34,122 nucleotides of DNA from the NCBI GenBank assembly GCA_012840485.1, contig DULG01000075.1, positions 1-34,122 on the forward strand, given 5' to 3'. The first letter of the stretch is position 1. Each line of letters opens with the position of its first letter. Source of the DNA: Clostridia bacterium (GTDB taxonomy: Bacteria > Bacillota > Thermoanaerobacteria > Thermoanaerobacterales > Thermoanaerobacteraceae). Positions 1-6,966 of the stretch are shown here, one piece after another. The position numbers were made by a program, and so were the translations under genes. The notes under the pieces were generated by a model, which had not been told where the DNA came from, did no database searches, and saw only the letters and a program-made list of their open reading frames with translations.

Positions 1-18
1 AAAGATATTTTTTTTCAC
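1..18 (-). CDS. Possible 5' end of the next minus-strand gene (partial, six codons)
   Basis: A GTG at 16-18 follows an AAGGGGTG ribosome-binding sequence (25-32) with six bases between them. It opens a frame reading V-K-K-N-I-F to the window edge. An in-frame ATG lies upstream at 52-54 (M-E-N-K-T-T-Q-K). Six codons are too few to identify a product. The gene would follow the unrecognised gene at 127-708 in the same direction. Its start region lies inside a long hairpin (17-85). Confidence 0.35.
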
Positions 19-85
19 AAGAGACACCCCTTTCTGTGTTGTTTTGTTTTCCATAATCTATTTTATCACAGGGGTTGTCTCTTGT
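17..85 (-). promoter_or_regulatory. Imperfect hairpin covering a candidate ribosome-binding site and start
   Basis: The arms ACAAGAGACACCCC (17-30) and GGGGTTGTCTCTTGT (71-85) are inverted repeats differing by one inserted base, with a further CTGTG/CACAG match inside. On minus-strand RNA this gives about 18 pairs and buries the AAGGGGTG site and GTG codon of the putative next gene. It could control translation or be an intergenic repeat. No clear run of T follows either arm, so a terminator is less likely. Confidence 0.45.
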
Positions 86-126
86 TTTTTACCACTTAAA
101 AAATCCTACGATAATTTTACACTATG

Positions 127-708
127 TTACACTCCTATCATATTTTTGATACTGTTACCTTGTGCCTCAAAAAAAGAATCAATTTCTTCAAATTGCAAGT
201 CTTCTAATGGCATTTTGTAAGTAATATACAAATCTATCTTTTTACCTTTTTTTGTTAAACGCTTATGGATAATTTTTCCGTTTATATACTTCTTATCGGC
301 CTCTTTTATGTCTAATAAAATAACCAGTTTCAAATTTATATTTCGACTCAATTTTTCAATATACTCAATAATCTGTTTTCTAATATAAGGATGTAACCTT
401 CTAAAGTTTTTATTTGTAATATATTTTATACTTTCTTCAACAATATTTGTTAATACTGATTTAACCGACTCTTCTACTGCTTTTAAAAGCGTTTCCTGTA
501 AAAAGTGGAAAGAAGTATAATGTACTTCTACACCAAATTTATCCTCTATATAACTCTTTTCCTTCTTAGAACCTCTTTCTGATAAATTTATTATACTTAC
601 TATAACTTCCTTTTCTTTTGCAATTGCCATAATTTTTTCCCATTTTTTAAATTCCTCAAAATTGACTTCTTCGGTAATAATAAACATTTCTTTTAAAGCC
701 ATTAACAC
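127..708 (-). CDS. Unrecognised protein downstream of spoIIE (about 193 aa)
   Basis: I do not recognise this protein. It is soluble-looking, rich in Lys, Glu and Ile, with no signal peptide, membrane segment or cysteine cluster. The middle (EESVKSVLTNIVEESIKYI) looks helical. The frame is open from an ATG at 793-795 that overlaps the end of spoIIE, but nothing like a ribosome-binding site precedes it. A strong GGAGGGG lies about five bases before GTG 706-708 and eleven before ATG 700-702, so the protein probably starts there (193 or 191 aa, not 222). It lies about 70 bases behind spoIIE on the same strand and is likely co-transcribed, which hints at sporulation-time expression (inference). 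Confidence 0.7.
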   Translation of the reverse strand: MLMALKEMFIITEEVNFEEFKKWEKIMAIAKEKEVIVSIINLSERGSKKEKSYIEDKFGVEVHYTSFHFLQETLLKAVEESVKSVLTNIVEESIKYITNKNFRRLHPYIRKQIIEYIEKLSRNINLKLVILLDIKEADKKYINGKIIHKRLTKKGKKIDLYITYKMPLEDLQFEEIDSFFEAQGNSIKNMIGV

Positions 709-779
709 AAAAACCCCTCCATAAAAGTGTTTTTTCGCCTCCCTATATTGTCTCCACTTTATGGAAGGGTTATTCCAAT

Positions 780-3128
780 TTATATTTTTCTCCATATTTT
801 TGATACCAAGATTGTCATGTCGTCTTTAGGAGTATTATCGCAAAATTCTAAGCATTTTTTCATCAGCATCTCTGACATATCTTGAGGACTTCGAGTGTTA
901 ACTTCTTTAATAATTCTAGAAAAGTTTATTTCTTTATCTTTCTCAAAACACTCTAATACCCCATCAGTAACTAAAATTACAAAGTCACCATCTTTTAATT
1001 TCCTTTCGTGAATATCTGCCTCTATATCTTCTAAAATCCCAATAGGCAGAGAACTGGACTGTATAATTTCAACTTCATTTCCTCTCTTTAGGAAAGTAGC
1101 ACAAGAGCCTATTTTTATAAACTCTGCTTCACCTGTATACTTATCTAAAAACATTATATCTACAGTAGAAAACATTTCTTCTGCTGAACGTAATGCCAAA
1201 ATAGAATTTAAAGTTTGAATAACAAGGTGTTTGTCAAAACCAGCCTCTATAAATTTTTCCAGCAAGGAAATAGTGACTCCACTCTCTTCAGCTGCTTTAT
1301 ATCCAAATCCCATCCCATCGCTTAAAGCTGCCATGTATTTCCCGCCTTCTAAATCCATAAAAGAATAAGTATCTCCGGAAATTTTGGTTTTTGATTTACT
1401 AATTCTACTTATGCCAGTTGATACCTGCAAGCTTTCTGCTTTTGTAAGAGTTATAACACATCTTCCATTATAATCTATAGAACACAGCCTATTTTTCCTC
1501 TCATACCTTTCTCCCATAATTTCAGATACAATTGGAATAATCTTTTTGTCACATTCTTTTGCCGAATAACAAGCCTTCTTATATATTTTTACATTGATAT
1601 TCCCATCTCCTATGTCATAAATTAAAACATCCTCTACAGGTATGCCCTTTTTATCTAATTCTACCATCATTACTTGTTCTAATTCGTCCTTGAAAGTAAC
1701 ATTCATGCTAATATCACTAGCCATATTAGATATTGCATCAGCTACTCCTTTTAACTGAGCAGCAATCAGCCCTTTTGCATCTTTCAACCTTTCTCTCCAC
1801 TGCATGCTTATTTTGTAAATCCCTAAGTAATATTTAGTTATACTCATAAGTTCAGAAAATCTTATACATTTTCTATACAGTTTATTGTCCTCAATACTAC
1901 TATTTTTTTCAAGATGTTCTATCAATTCAAACATGCTTTTATAAGTATTGTAAAACTCCTTGTCCCAACAAGTTTTATACATGACACATTCAGTACAGGT
2001 CTTATTGGCAATTTCCTCAAACAAATAAGAAATATCTTTGTGGTCTAATACCTTTTCATTTACCTGCTTAAAACTTTTAGAAAGTTCTTCAAATACCTGT
2101 GAATATTCTTTAAGTTTCCCCGTTACTACTTCTTTTAACTTCTCGTTATAATTCCTATTATTTAAATTCTTATTCTTATTAAGCAATTCTTCTGCCTTCC
2201 CTATATACTTTTTGGGAATTGCTGCAAACATCAAAGAAGCCAAAACAATGTCATAGGGATTTATAAGCATTTCCACATTTAAAGTTACGTAAAAAGCAAT
2301 TATAAAAATGGCTACTAAAAATCCAGCTATAACTCCAAATCTATTCAGCTTCTTTAAACTGCCAGATAACAGCCCTGCAAATCCAAAAAGCCCTATTGAA
2401 GTAGGCATCTGTACTAAAGATAAGCTACTTAAAACACCTATAGTCGTTCCTATACCCGAACCTACACCAGCTCCTCCTATATAAGCAGCCAAAAGTATTA
2501 TAAATATTCCTAATACCCCACTAAAAGTAAATTTCCACACTACTAAATGATTTAAGCCAAGCACAAATAGCCCTAGAAGTATGCTCAAAGATATCAATTC
2601 CTCATTGGAAATTATTTTTCTATTTATATTTATAACAAAAGAAATTGAATGATTAAAAATAAACACCATCAACATTGCTGTAAGAGATTCATACAAACTC
2701 ATCATAATATCAAAAAGTAAAAATCCATAACTATAGCTAAAGATAACTCCAGAAACAAAAAGTGAAAAAAATGTGATGAGGGAAACTTTAATGACATTGG
2801 AAGGTTTTACTTTTAAAAATCCTTCTAACAAAAAGATAAAAATTATTGCTAAAAGGTATTTAAAACTATTTACATTGTGTAAAGTCAATATGCCTAACCA
2901 CACTGGTAATCCTATTAAGAAATATCGTTTTTTGTACCTCAAAAGAGTTGCAAAAAAGGCAATTCCAAAGGGCAAAAGAGTATTAAAAATGATAGCTCGT
3001 CCAATAAAAAACCCTAAAATTGATAAAAATATTATTTGCTCCAGGTTTTTATATAAATTTTTTTGGTTTTTATCTTCCAATTGCTCTTTTATAATTCTTT
3101 TATATGGTAATATATTTATATTTTGCAT
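780..3128 (-). CDS. spoIIE: Stage II sporulation protein E, SpoIIE serine phosphatase
   Basis: SpoIIE is a membrane PP2C-type phosphatase that dephosphorylates SpoIIAA, releasing sigma-F in the forespore, and acts at the polar septum. Residues about 25-310 form a multi-pass membrane domain with around ten hydrophobic segments. A central region with a cysteine cluster (CTECVMYKTC) follows. The last 190 or so residues are the phosphatase, with the metal-binding SDGMG motif near residue 602, a GDFVILVTDG motif and a terminal DDMTILV. The length of 782 aa is normal for the family. The frame is open from ATG 3144-3146, but the GGAGGTG that follows it is the ribosome-binding site for ATG 3126-3128, so I start there. 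A Spo0A-box-like TGTCGAA lies upstream at 3216-3222. Confidence 0.95.
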   Translation of the reverse strand: MQNINILPYKRIIKEQLEDKNQKNLYKNLEQIIFLSILGFFIGRAIIFNTLLPFGIAFFATLLRYKKRYFLIGLPVWLGILTLHNVNSFKYLLAIIFIFLLEGFLKVKPSNVIKVSLITFFSLFVSGVIFSYSYGFLLFDIMMSLYESLTAMLMVFIFNHSISFVININRKIISNEELISLSILLGLFVLGLNHLVVWKFTFSGVLGIFIILLAAYIGGAGVGSGIGTTIGVLSSLSLVQMPTSIGLFGFAGLLSGSLKKLNRFGVIAGFLVAIFIIAFYVTLNVEMLINPYDIVLASLMFAAIPKKYIGKAEELLNKNKNLNNRNYNEKLKEVVTGKLKEYSQVFEELSKSFKQVNEKVLDHKDISYLFEEIANKTCTECVMYKTCWDKEFYNTYKSMFELIEHLEKNSSIEDNKLYRKCIRFSELMSITKYYLGIYKISMQWRERLKDAKGLIAAQLKGVADAISNMASDISMNVTFKDELEQVMMVELDKKGIPVEDVLIYDIGDGNINVKIYKKACYSAKECDKKIIPIVSEIMGERYERKNRLCSIDYNGRCVITLTKAESLQVSTGISRISKSKTKISGDTYSFMDLEGGKYMAALSDGMGFGYKAAEESGVTISLLEKFIEAGFDKHLVIQTLNSILALRSAEEMFSTVDIMFLDKYTGEAEFIKIGSCATFLKRGNEVEIIQSSSLPIGILEDIEADIHERKLKDGDFVILVTDGVLECFEKDKEINFSRIIKEVNTRSPQDMSEMLMKKCLEFCDNTPKDDMTILVSKIWRKI

Positions 3129-3136
3129 AAAATATT

Positions 3137-3177
3137 CCACCTCCATTTTTTTCTAAATTATACCACCATGGAGGTGG
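3137..3177 (-). promoter_or_regulatory. spoIIE: Inverted repeat overlapping the spoIIE ribosome-binding site
   Basis: CCACCTCCAT (3137-3146) and ATGGAGGTGG (3168-3177) are perfect 10-base inverted repeats 21 bases apart. In an RNA made from further upstream, the second arm would be the GGAGGTG ribosome-binding site, so translation could be blocked. A TATAAT (3157-3162, minus strand) lies in the loop. If that is the real -10 element, the transcript would start after the first RNA arm and the hairpin could not form. Which applies is not decidable from sequence. Confidence 0.45.
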
Positions 3178-3215
3178 TTTAATTTGTTATTTTTTGCTAT
3201 ATTACTAAATTTTCT

Positions 3216-3222
3216 TTCGACA
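3216..3222 (-). promoter_or_regulatory. Spo0A-box-like site upstream of spoIIE
   Basis: The minus strand reads TTGTGTCGAAAG here and contains the core TGTCGAA of the Spo0A-binding box. spoIIE is directly activated by phosphorylated Spo0A in Bacillus, and the site is about 90 bases before the start codon, a sensible place. A weak -10-like TAATAT follows about 15 bases downstream. The site also borders the T-run of the tRNA-Glu terminator. Confidence 0.5.
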
Positions 3223-3223
3223 C

Positions 3224-3254
3224 AAAAAATAAATGCCGCAGTTTGCTGCGACAT
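3224..3254 (-). terminator. Rho-independent terminator of tRNA-Glu
   Basis: On the minus strand, ATGTCGCAG, loop CAAA, CTGCGGCAT forms a nine-pair stem (one G-T pair; 3233-3254). TTATTTTTT follows. It lies 18 bases after the encoded CCA end of the tRNA and should separate the tRNA from spoIIE. Confidence 0.85.
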
Positions 3255-3272
3255 TTTATGCAATAACTATAA

Positions 3273-3347
3273 TGGTGACCCCGACGGGATTCGAACCCAT
3301 GTTGCCGCCGTGAAAGGGCGGTGTCTTAACCTCTTGACCACGGGGCC
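3273..3347 (-). tRNA. tRNA-Glu (anticodon UUC), CCA encoded
   Basis: The minus strand folds as a standard cloverleaf. The acceptor stem is GGCCCCG/CGGGGTC with one G-T pair. The anticodon stem is CCGCC/GGCGG with loop CTTTCAC, giving anticodon TTC. The T-loop is GTTCGAATC. The 3' CCA is encoded at 3273-3275. A promoter and a terminator flank it, so it is a single-gene transcript. Confidence 0.97.
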
Positions 3348-3363
3348 ATAAAAGACATTTCTT

Positions 3364-3391
3364 ATTTTATCATATTTTCATGTCTTGTCAA
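3364..3391 (-). promoter_or_regulatory. Sigma-A promoter of tRNA-Glu
   Basis: The minus strand has TTGACA (3386-3391), a 16-base spacer and TAAAAT (3364-3369). The -10 element ends about 16 bases before the tRNA 5' end. The perfect -35 fits a stable-RNA gene. It lies just past the stop of the methyltransferase gene. Confidence 0.8.
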
Positions 3392-3415
3392 CGATAAATT
3401 TTTCCTTAATAATTG

Positions 3416-3943
3416 TCACTTTTTGGATATAAAAATATCTGTCCTCTCCCTTTGTTTTATTTCTCCTATTAAAGCATATTCGACTTTTAGATACTTTGCA
3501 ATATCTTCAATGCTTATATTTGCTTCATGATGGCTTCCTCTTTCTTTATGCCTTTCAGCGACAACTTTCTTCCCATATTCGTTTAATTCGGATATAAGAA
3601 TACTACCGCCTTTTTTACAGACCCTCACCATCTCATCCAGTACCTTTTTATAATCCCTCATGTGATGCATGGCATTGTATGTAGCCACAACCTCAAAAGT
3701 TTCATCTAAAAATGGAAGATTGTGAGCATCTCCGTGTATCAGCAAAATATCATTTAAAATTCCCTCTTCTTCTAGAAGTCCTCTTGTCCTTATTAACGCT
3801 TCTTTATTTTCATCAATTGACACAACCTGATAACCATACTCCGCTAAAGCAGTTGCTAATCGTCCTCTGCCTGTCCCAATATCTAATGCCTTCCCCTCTC
3901 CTCTTCCTAAAATCTCTAATGCCTCTTTAATATCTCTTTCCAT
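3416..3943 (-). CDS. Class I SAM-dependent methyltransferase (Methyltransf_11 type)
   Basis: This small (175 aa) Rossmann-fold methyltransferase has motif I LDIGTGRGRLA at residues 20-30, the acidic end of strand 2 at VVSIDEN, motif II-like GDAHNLPF near 70, and a TYNAMHHM segment typical of the UbiE/Methyltransf_11 group. The short C-terminal part gives no clue to the substrate. A GAGGTGA site seven bases before ATG 3941-3943 supports the start. It stands alone: upstream is a 220-base gap, downstream the promoter of tRNA-Glu. I see no terminator after it. The function beyond SAM-dependent methylation is unknown. Confidence 0.85.
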   Translation of the reverse strand: MERDIKEALEILGRGEGKALDIGTGRGRLATALAEYGYQVVSIDENKEALIRTRGLLEEEGILNDILLIHGDAHNLPFLDETFEVVATYNAMHHMRDYKKVLDEMVRVCKKGGSILISELNEYGKKVVAERHKERGSHHEANISIEDIAKYLKVEYALIGEIKQRERTDIFISKK

Positions 3944-4018
3944 ACTCTCACCTCAAAAATGAATTTAATTTGCTTAATATTATTATCTCTCTCTTTAATA
4001 AAAAACAAAAACATGATA

Positions 4019-4039
4019 TACTAATAAAGTACTAATAAA
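4019..4039. repeat. Two direct repeats of TACTAATAAA, 11 bases apart
   Basis: TACTAATAAA occurs at 4019-4028 and 4030-4039, a spacing of one helical turn. It lies about 75 bases before the methyltransferase start, and could be an operator for a dimeric regulator of that gene. It may also be chance in AT-rich DNA. Confidence 0.35.
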
Positions 4040-4051
4040 ATCACTTCTCCA

Positions 4052-4080
4052 TAAATAAATGCGGTATAAAAATACCGCAT
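4052..4080 (-). terminator. Hairpin terminator after the EamA exporter gene
   Basis: ATGCGGTAT (4059-4067) and ATACCGCAT (4072-4080) form a nine-pair stem with a four-base loop. On the minus strand TTATTTAT follows, and on the plus strand CCTTTTT, so it could end transcription in both directions. The only gene reading into it is the exporter, about 85 bases upstream on the minus strand. Confidence 0.6.
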
Positions 4081-4165
4081 CCTTTTTGGGTCTATCTATG
4101 CCCCCGTATGGTATAGGGCTACATTAGAAGTATATCACATCTGTTTTCTATTGTAAATACTCAAT

Positions 4166-5107
4166 TTAATGAATTTCCTCTGAAGACATAACCATCTCAG
4201 ACACTTTTCCAAAATAATTTGTCCCCCATACTCCTATCAATATCATAATAGCTCCTATTATATGATACCAATAAAAAGCTTCACGTCTTATGGTGATCCC
4301 CGCTATTACCGAAATTACTGTGGTCAAATTTGCAAAAACTGAAGCTTGAGATGCAGGCAATTTTGAAAGAGCGTAATTGTTTAAAAAATATGCAACTATA
4401 GAAGATAAAATCCCCAAATATAAAACAGGAATAAGCACTTTATAATTAGTCAAATTGTGAAAATACTGAGTAATAGAATATCCTTTTATTATTTTCTCAG
4501 TCAAATTTAAAATATTAAAAGCTATTGCTCCAAGCCACATCATCACAAAAGTTATTTCAATGGGCGAAAATTCTAAAGAAGACTTTCTTGCCAAAATGCT
4601 GTAAAAAGCAGCAGATAACACTGCTCCCAATAGGAATAAAAATCCCATGATTGAAGTATTACGGCTTTCTATTCCTGTCATAAAGATTATAAAAACAACG
4701 CCTGTGACAGATAAAAGAATAAATAAAAGCTGGTATAAAGAGGGCCTTTCTTTTAAAAATACAACCGCTAATACAGTTACAGCAACAGGAATTAAAGCAA
4801 TCATTAAGCCTGATAAAGAGGAAGAAGTGTATTTTACTCCATAAGTCTCAAATATAAAGTATATAACAGGCTCAGCCAAAGACAATAAAAGCAAAGGCCC
4901 TATGTTTTTCCCTTTATAATTAATCTTAATAATTCCAAAAAGCCACAAAAGAGTTATTAAAGAAGCTGCTAATAAAAATCTATAAGATATAAGCTCCAAA
5001 GGAGAAGCTACATCAAGCCCCATGGAGGTAAACATAAAAGAAAATCCAAAAATTGATGCCATTCCCACCCCAGCTAAATAGGGATAATATGTTTTTATAT
5101 TTTTCAA
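4166..5107 (-). CDS. EamA/DMT-family membrane exporter
   Basis: A membrane protein of the drug/metabolite transporter superfamily with ten hydrophobic segments in two EamA repeats (about residues 10-140 and 155-290). The hallmark motifs are the charged loop FLKERPS closing repeat 1 and NNYALSKLPASQASVFANLTT opening the last helices of repeat 2. Such proteins export metabolites or drugs, and the substrate cannot be read from sequence. The frame is open from ATG 5153-5155, but the only good ribosome-binding site is GGAGGTG five bases before TTG 5105-5107. I therefore call a TTG start and 313 aa. It appears to be a single gene with a hairpin terminator behind it. Confidence 0.88.
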   Translation of the reverse strand: MKNIKTYYPYLAGVGMASIFGFSFMFTSMGLDVASPLELISYRFLLAASLITLLWLFGIIKINYKGKNIGPLLLLSLAEPVIYFIFETYGVKYTSSSLSGLMIALIPVAVTVLAVVFLKERPSLYQLLFILLSVTGVVFIIFMTGIESRNTSIMGFLFLLGAVLSAAFYSILARKSSLEFSPIEITFVMMWLGAIAFNILNLTEKIIKGYSITQYFHNLTNYKVLIPVLYLGILSSIVAYFLNNYALSKLPASQASVFANLTTVISVIAGITIRREAFYWYHIIGAIMILIGVWGTNYFGKVSEMVMSSEEIH

Positions 5108-5175
5108 CTTAACACCTCCATAATTGTCATAAACACTGATATAATTATATAACACTTCCCACGAAAAATAAAATC

Positions 5176-5239
5176 CAGACGAAGGGGACGGTTCCTCTTG
5201 TCTGAATTTTCAGATGAAAGGAACCGTCCCCTTCGTCTG
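5176..5239. repeat. Perfect 20-bp inverted repeat (64-base hairpin) between divergent genes
   Basis: CAGACGAAGGGGACGGTTCC (5176-5195) is exactly complementary to 5220-5239, and most of the 24 bases between can pair too (TCTGA/TCAGA). It is much richer in GC than its surroundings. There is no gene to terminate here, because the exporter and sigma-factor genes point away from it. It looks like a mobile palindromic (REP-like) intergenic repeat or a binding site, not a terminator. Confidence 0.85.
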
Positions 5240-5247
5240 AAAAGTTT

Positions 5248-5277
5248 TTGTCACAAAATTGGTTTTAGATGTGTTAT
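5248..5277 (+). promoter_or_regulatory. Candidate promoter of the sigma-factor operon
   Basis: TTGTCA (5248-5253), an 18-base spacer and TGTTAT (5272-5277) lie 20-30 bases before the sigma gene. The matches are imperfect. ECF operons are often self-activated, so an alternative -35 such as the GTCACAAAA segment is possible. Confidence 0.3.
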
Positions 5278-5301
5278 TATTAGTGAAAAGACATAGGGGA
5301 G

Positions 5302-5802
5302 GTGTTCAAAATAGAGGAAAGTTTCAAAGATATCTTTGAAAAATATTATCCAAAAGTTTTAAATCAAATTTCTTGGATGATAAAAGACGAATTCAAAGCG
5401 GAAGACATTACTCAAGAAGTTTTTATAAAGTATTTTAAAAATCCTCCCCGTCACAATGAAAATATAGGAGGTTGGTTATCCAAAGTGGCAATAAATCATG
5501 CCTTAAATTATATCCGCAGTGAAAAAAACACAAAAACAAGAGAACTGGAAGTTTTTAAAAACACGCAAGAGGAATTTTTTGAAGACCCTGAAGAAATAGC
5601 AATTAAAAGGTTTGAAAGAGCTAAAGTGAAAGAAGTCCTCCTAAAAATGAGTAAAAGAGATATGATGTGTCTAATACTTAAACATTCAGGATATAGTTAC
5701 GAAGAAATAGCAATATCATTGGGAATTAAGAAAACCTCCGTCGGCACAACCATAGCAAGAGCACAAAAAAAGTTTAAAGAATTATATGAAAAGGAGGTGT
5801 AA
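5302..5802 (+). CDS. ECF-type RNA polymerase sigma factor
   Basis: A 166-residue sigma-70-family protein. Region 2 is at about 10-75 (core-binding DITQEVFIKYF, then GGWLSKVAINHALNYIR). Region 4 is at about 108-160 with the helix-turn-helix YSYEEIAISLGIKKTSVGTTIARA. Regions 1 and 3 are lacking, as in ECF factors. It heads an operon with its presumed anti-sigma factor two bases later. The start is odd. The frame allows GTG 5302-5304, but this GTG is itself part of the ribosome-binding site GGGGAGGTG, and no ATG, TTG or usable GTG follows at normal distance. Either GTG is used with a very short spacing, or translation begins at ATA 5311-5313, six bases after the site. Confidence 0.9.
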   Translation: MFKIEESFKDIFEKYYPKVLNQISWMIKDEFKAEDITQEVFIKYFKNPPRHNENIGGWLSKVAINHALNYIRSEKNTKTRELEVFKNTQEEFFEDPEEIAIKRFERAKVKEVLLKMSKRDMMCLILKHSGYSYEEIAISLGIKKTSVGTTIARAQKKFKELYEKEV

Positions 5803-5804
5803 GT

Positions 5805-6962
5805 ATGTGCTACGATGAAGGAACTCTTCAAGCATATCTAGACAGTGAACTGGATGAAATCACTGCAAAAAATGTAGAAGAACATTTAAAAACTTGCGAT
5901 GTATGTAGAGAAAAACTTGAACAACTAAAATCCATAAATGAATTCACTTCAAAAGCTTTAAAAGCAAACAATATAGATTTAAATGAAGCTTGGGCTACTC
6001 TAAATGAAAAATTGAGCAAAAATAATAATAAAGGAGGAATGTTTGCAATGTTTACAAAGTACAAAAAAGCTGTTGCCGCTGCTTTGATAGTGGCATTTAT
6101 AGCTGCCTCAGCCTTTTTCCCCCCACTTAAAAATGCAGAAGCTAAACTTTTAAACCTTCTAAGGCTTAACAAGATGCAGGTTATAACAATAACACCAGAG
6201 GATATGACGCAAATTCAAAATCAGTTCTACAACAAAGGTATAAAAAATATAAGCCTTAAAGATTACGGAGAGATTATAAAAGACGGTTCTCAGGAAGGAC
6301 AGCAAATTTCCCCTGATGAGCTTGACAAAGTAGAATCTGAACTTGGATATAAAATAAAACTTCCAGCAGATGAAAATTTTGAAATAAAGCATGCATACAT
6401 CTCAAAAAATGAAGGCTTAGAATTTATATTAAAAGTTGACAAAATAAATGAACTCATTAAAACATTTGGCGGTACACACTTTTTCCCAACAGAACTTGAT
6501 AGAAAACCCATTATTATAAATTTTGGCAGGGCAATTGATATGGATTTACAGAGAAAAGGCAGTGAAAAAGATACAGTTGCACTTAACATAGTAAAAACTC
6601 CAGAAATAGTAGTGCCAGAAGGGGTAGATGTAGATAAAGTAATTGACGCTTTAGTAAACCTCCCATTTTTACCTGAAAATATAAAAAGGCAAATCGCTGG
6701 TGTGACTGACTGGAAAGAGACATTGCCCATACCGATGGGTACGAGTGACAACACTGAAATTAAAGAAATAACCATTCGAGGAAATAAAGGCATTCTCTTT
6801 GTTGAAAAATCTGGGCCTCATTTTGTAGCTTTAGGATGGACTGAAAATGGAGTACTGTACAACCTTACACTCTGGCCCAACCCAGCAGGAGACAAACAGG
6901 ATTTCGTTGCAAAAGAAGAGGCAATAAATACATTAATTCAAATTGCAAATTCAATGAGGTGA
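5805..6962 (+). CDS. Zinc-finger transmembrane anti-sigma factor
   Basis: The first 40 residues form a ZAS/zf-HC2 anti-sigma domain with H27-x3-C31-x2-C34 (HLKTCDVC). A single hydrophobic segment at about 89-107 crosses the membrane. The remaining 275 residues would lie outside and carry a C-terminal DUF4367-like region. By family knowledge it holds the sigma factor encoded just before it inactive until an envelope signal is sensed. A GGAGGTG site that runs into the sigma stop codon precedes ATG 5805, and only two bases separate the genes, so they are translationally coupled. The ABC transporter genes downstream are likely part of the response (inference). Confidence 0.88.
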   Translation: MCYDEGTLQAYLDSELDEITAKNVEEHLKTCDVCREKLEQLKSINEFTSKALKANNIDLNEAWATLNEKLSKNNNKGGMFAMFTKYKKAVAAALIVAFIAASAFFPPLKNAEAKLLNLLRLNKMQVITITPEDMTQIQNQFYNKGIKNISLKDYGEIIKDGSQEGQQISPDELDKVESELGYKIKLPADENFEIKHAYISKNEGLEFILKVDKINELIKTFGGTHFFPTELDRKPIIINFGRAIDMDLQRKGSEKDTVALNIVKTPEIVVPEGVDVDKVIDALVNLPFLPENIKRQIAGVTDWKETLPIPMGTSDNTEIKEITIRGNKGILFVEKSGPHFVALGWTENGVLYNLTLWPNPAGDKQDFVAKEEAINTLIQIANSMR

Positions 6963-6966
6963 TCAA

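Noticed and set aside
4081..4135. Riboswitch or second hairpin near the exporter gene's 3' end
   Set aside because: Only a five-pair GCCCT/GGGGC stem can be drawn, it matches no riboswitch consensus I know, and it lies downstream of the gene.
6290..6793. 167-codon open frame on the minus strand opposite the anti-sigma gene
   Set aside because: Low-complexity Ser/Phe/Ile-rich reading of the opposite strand, no ribosome-binding site, and the sense gene is well supported.
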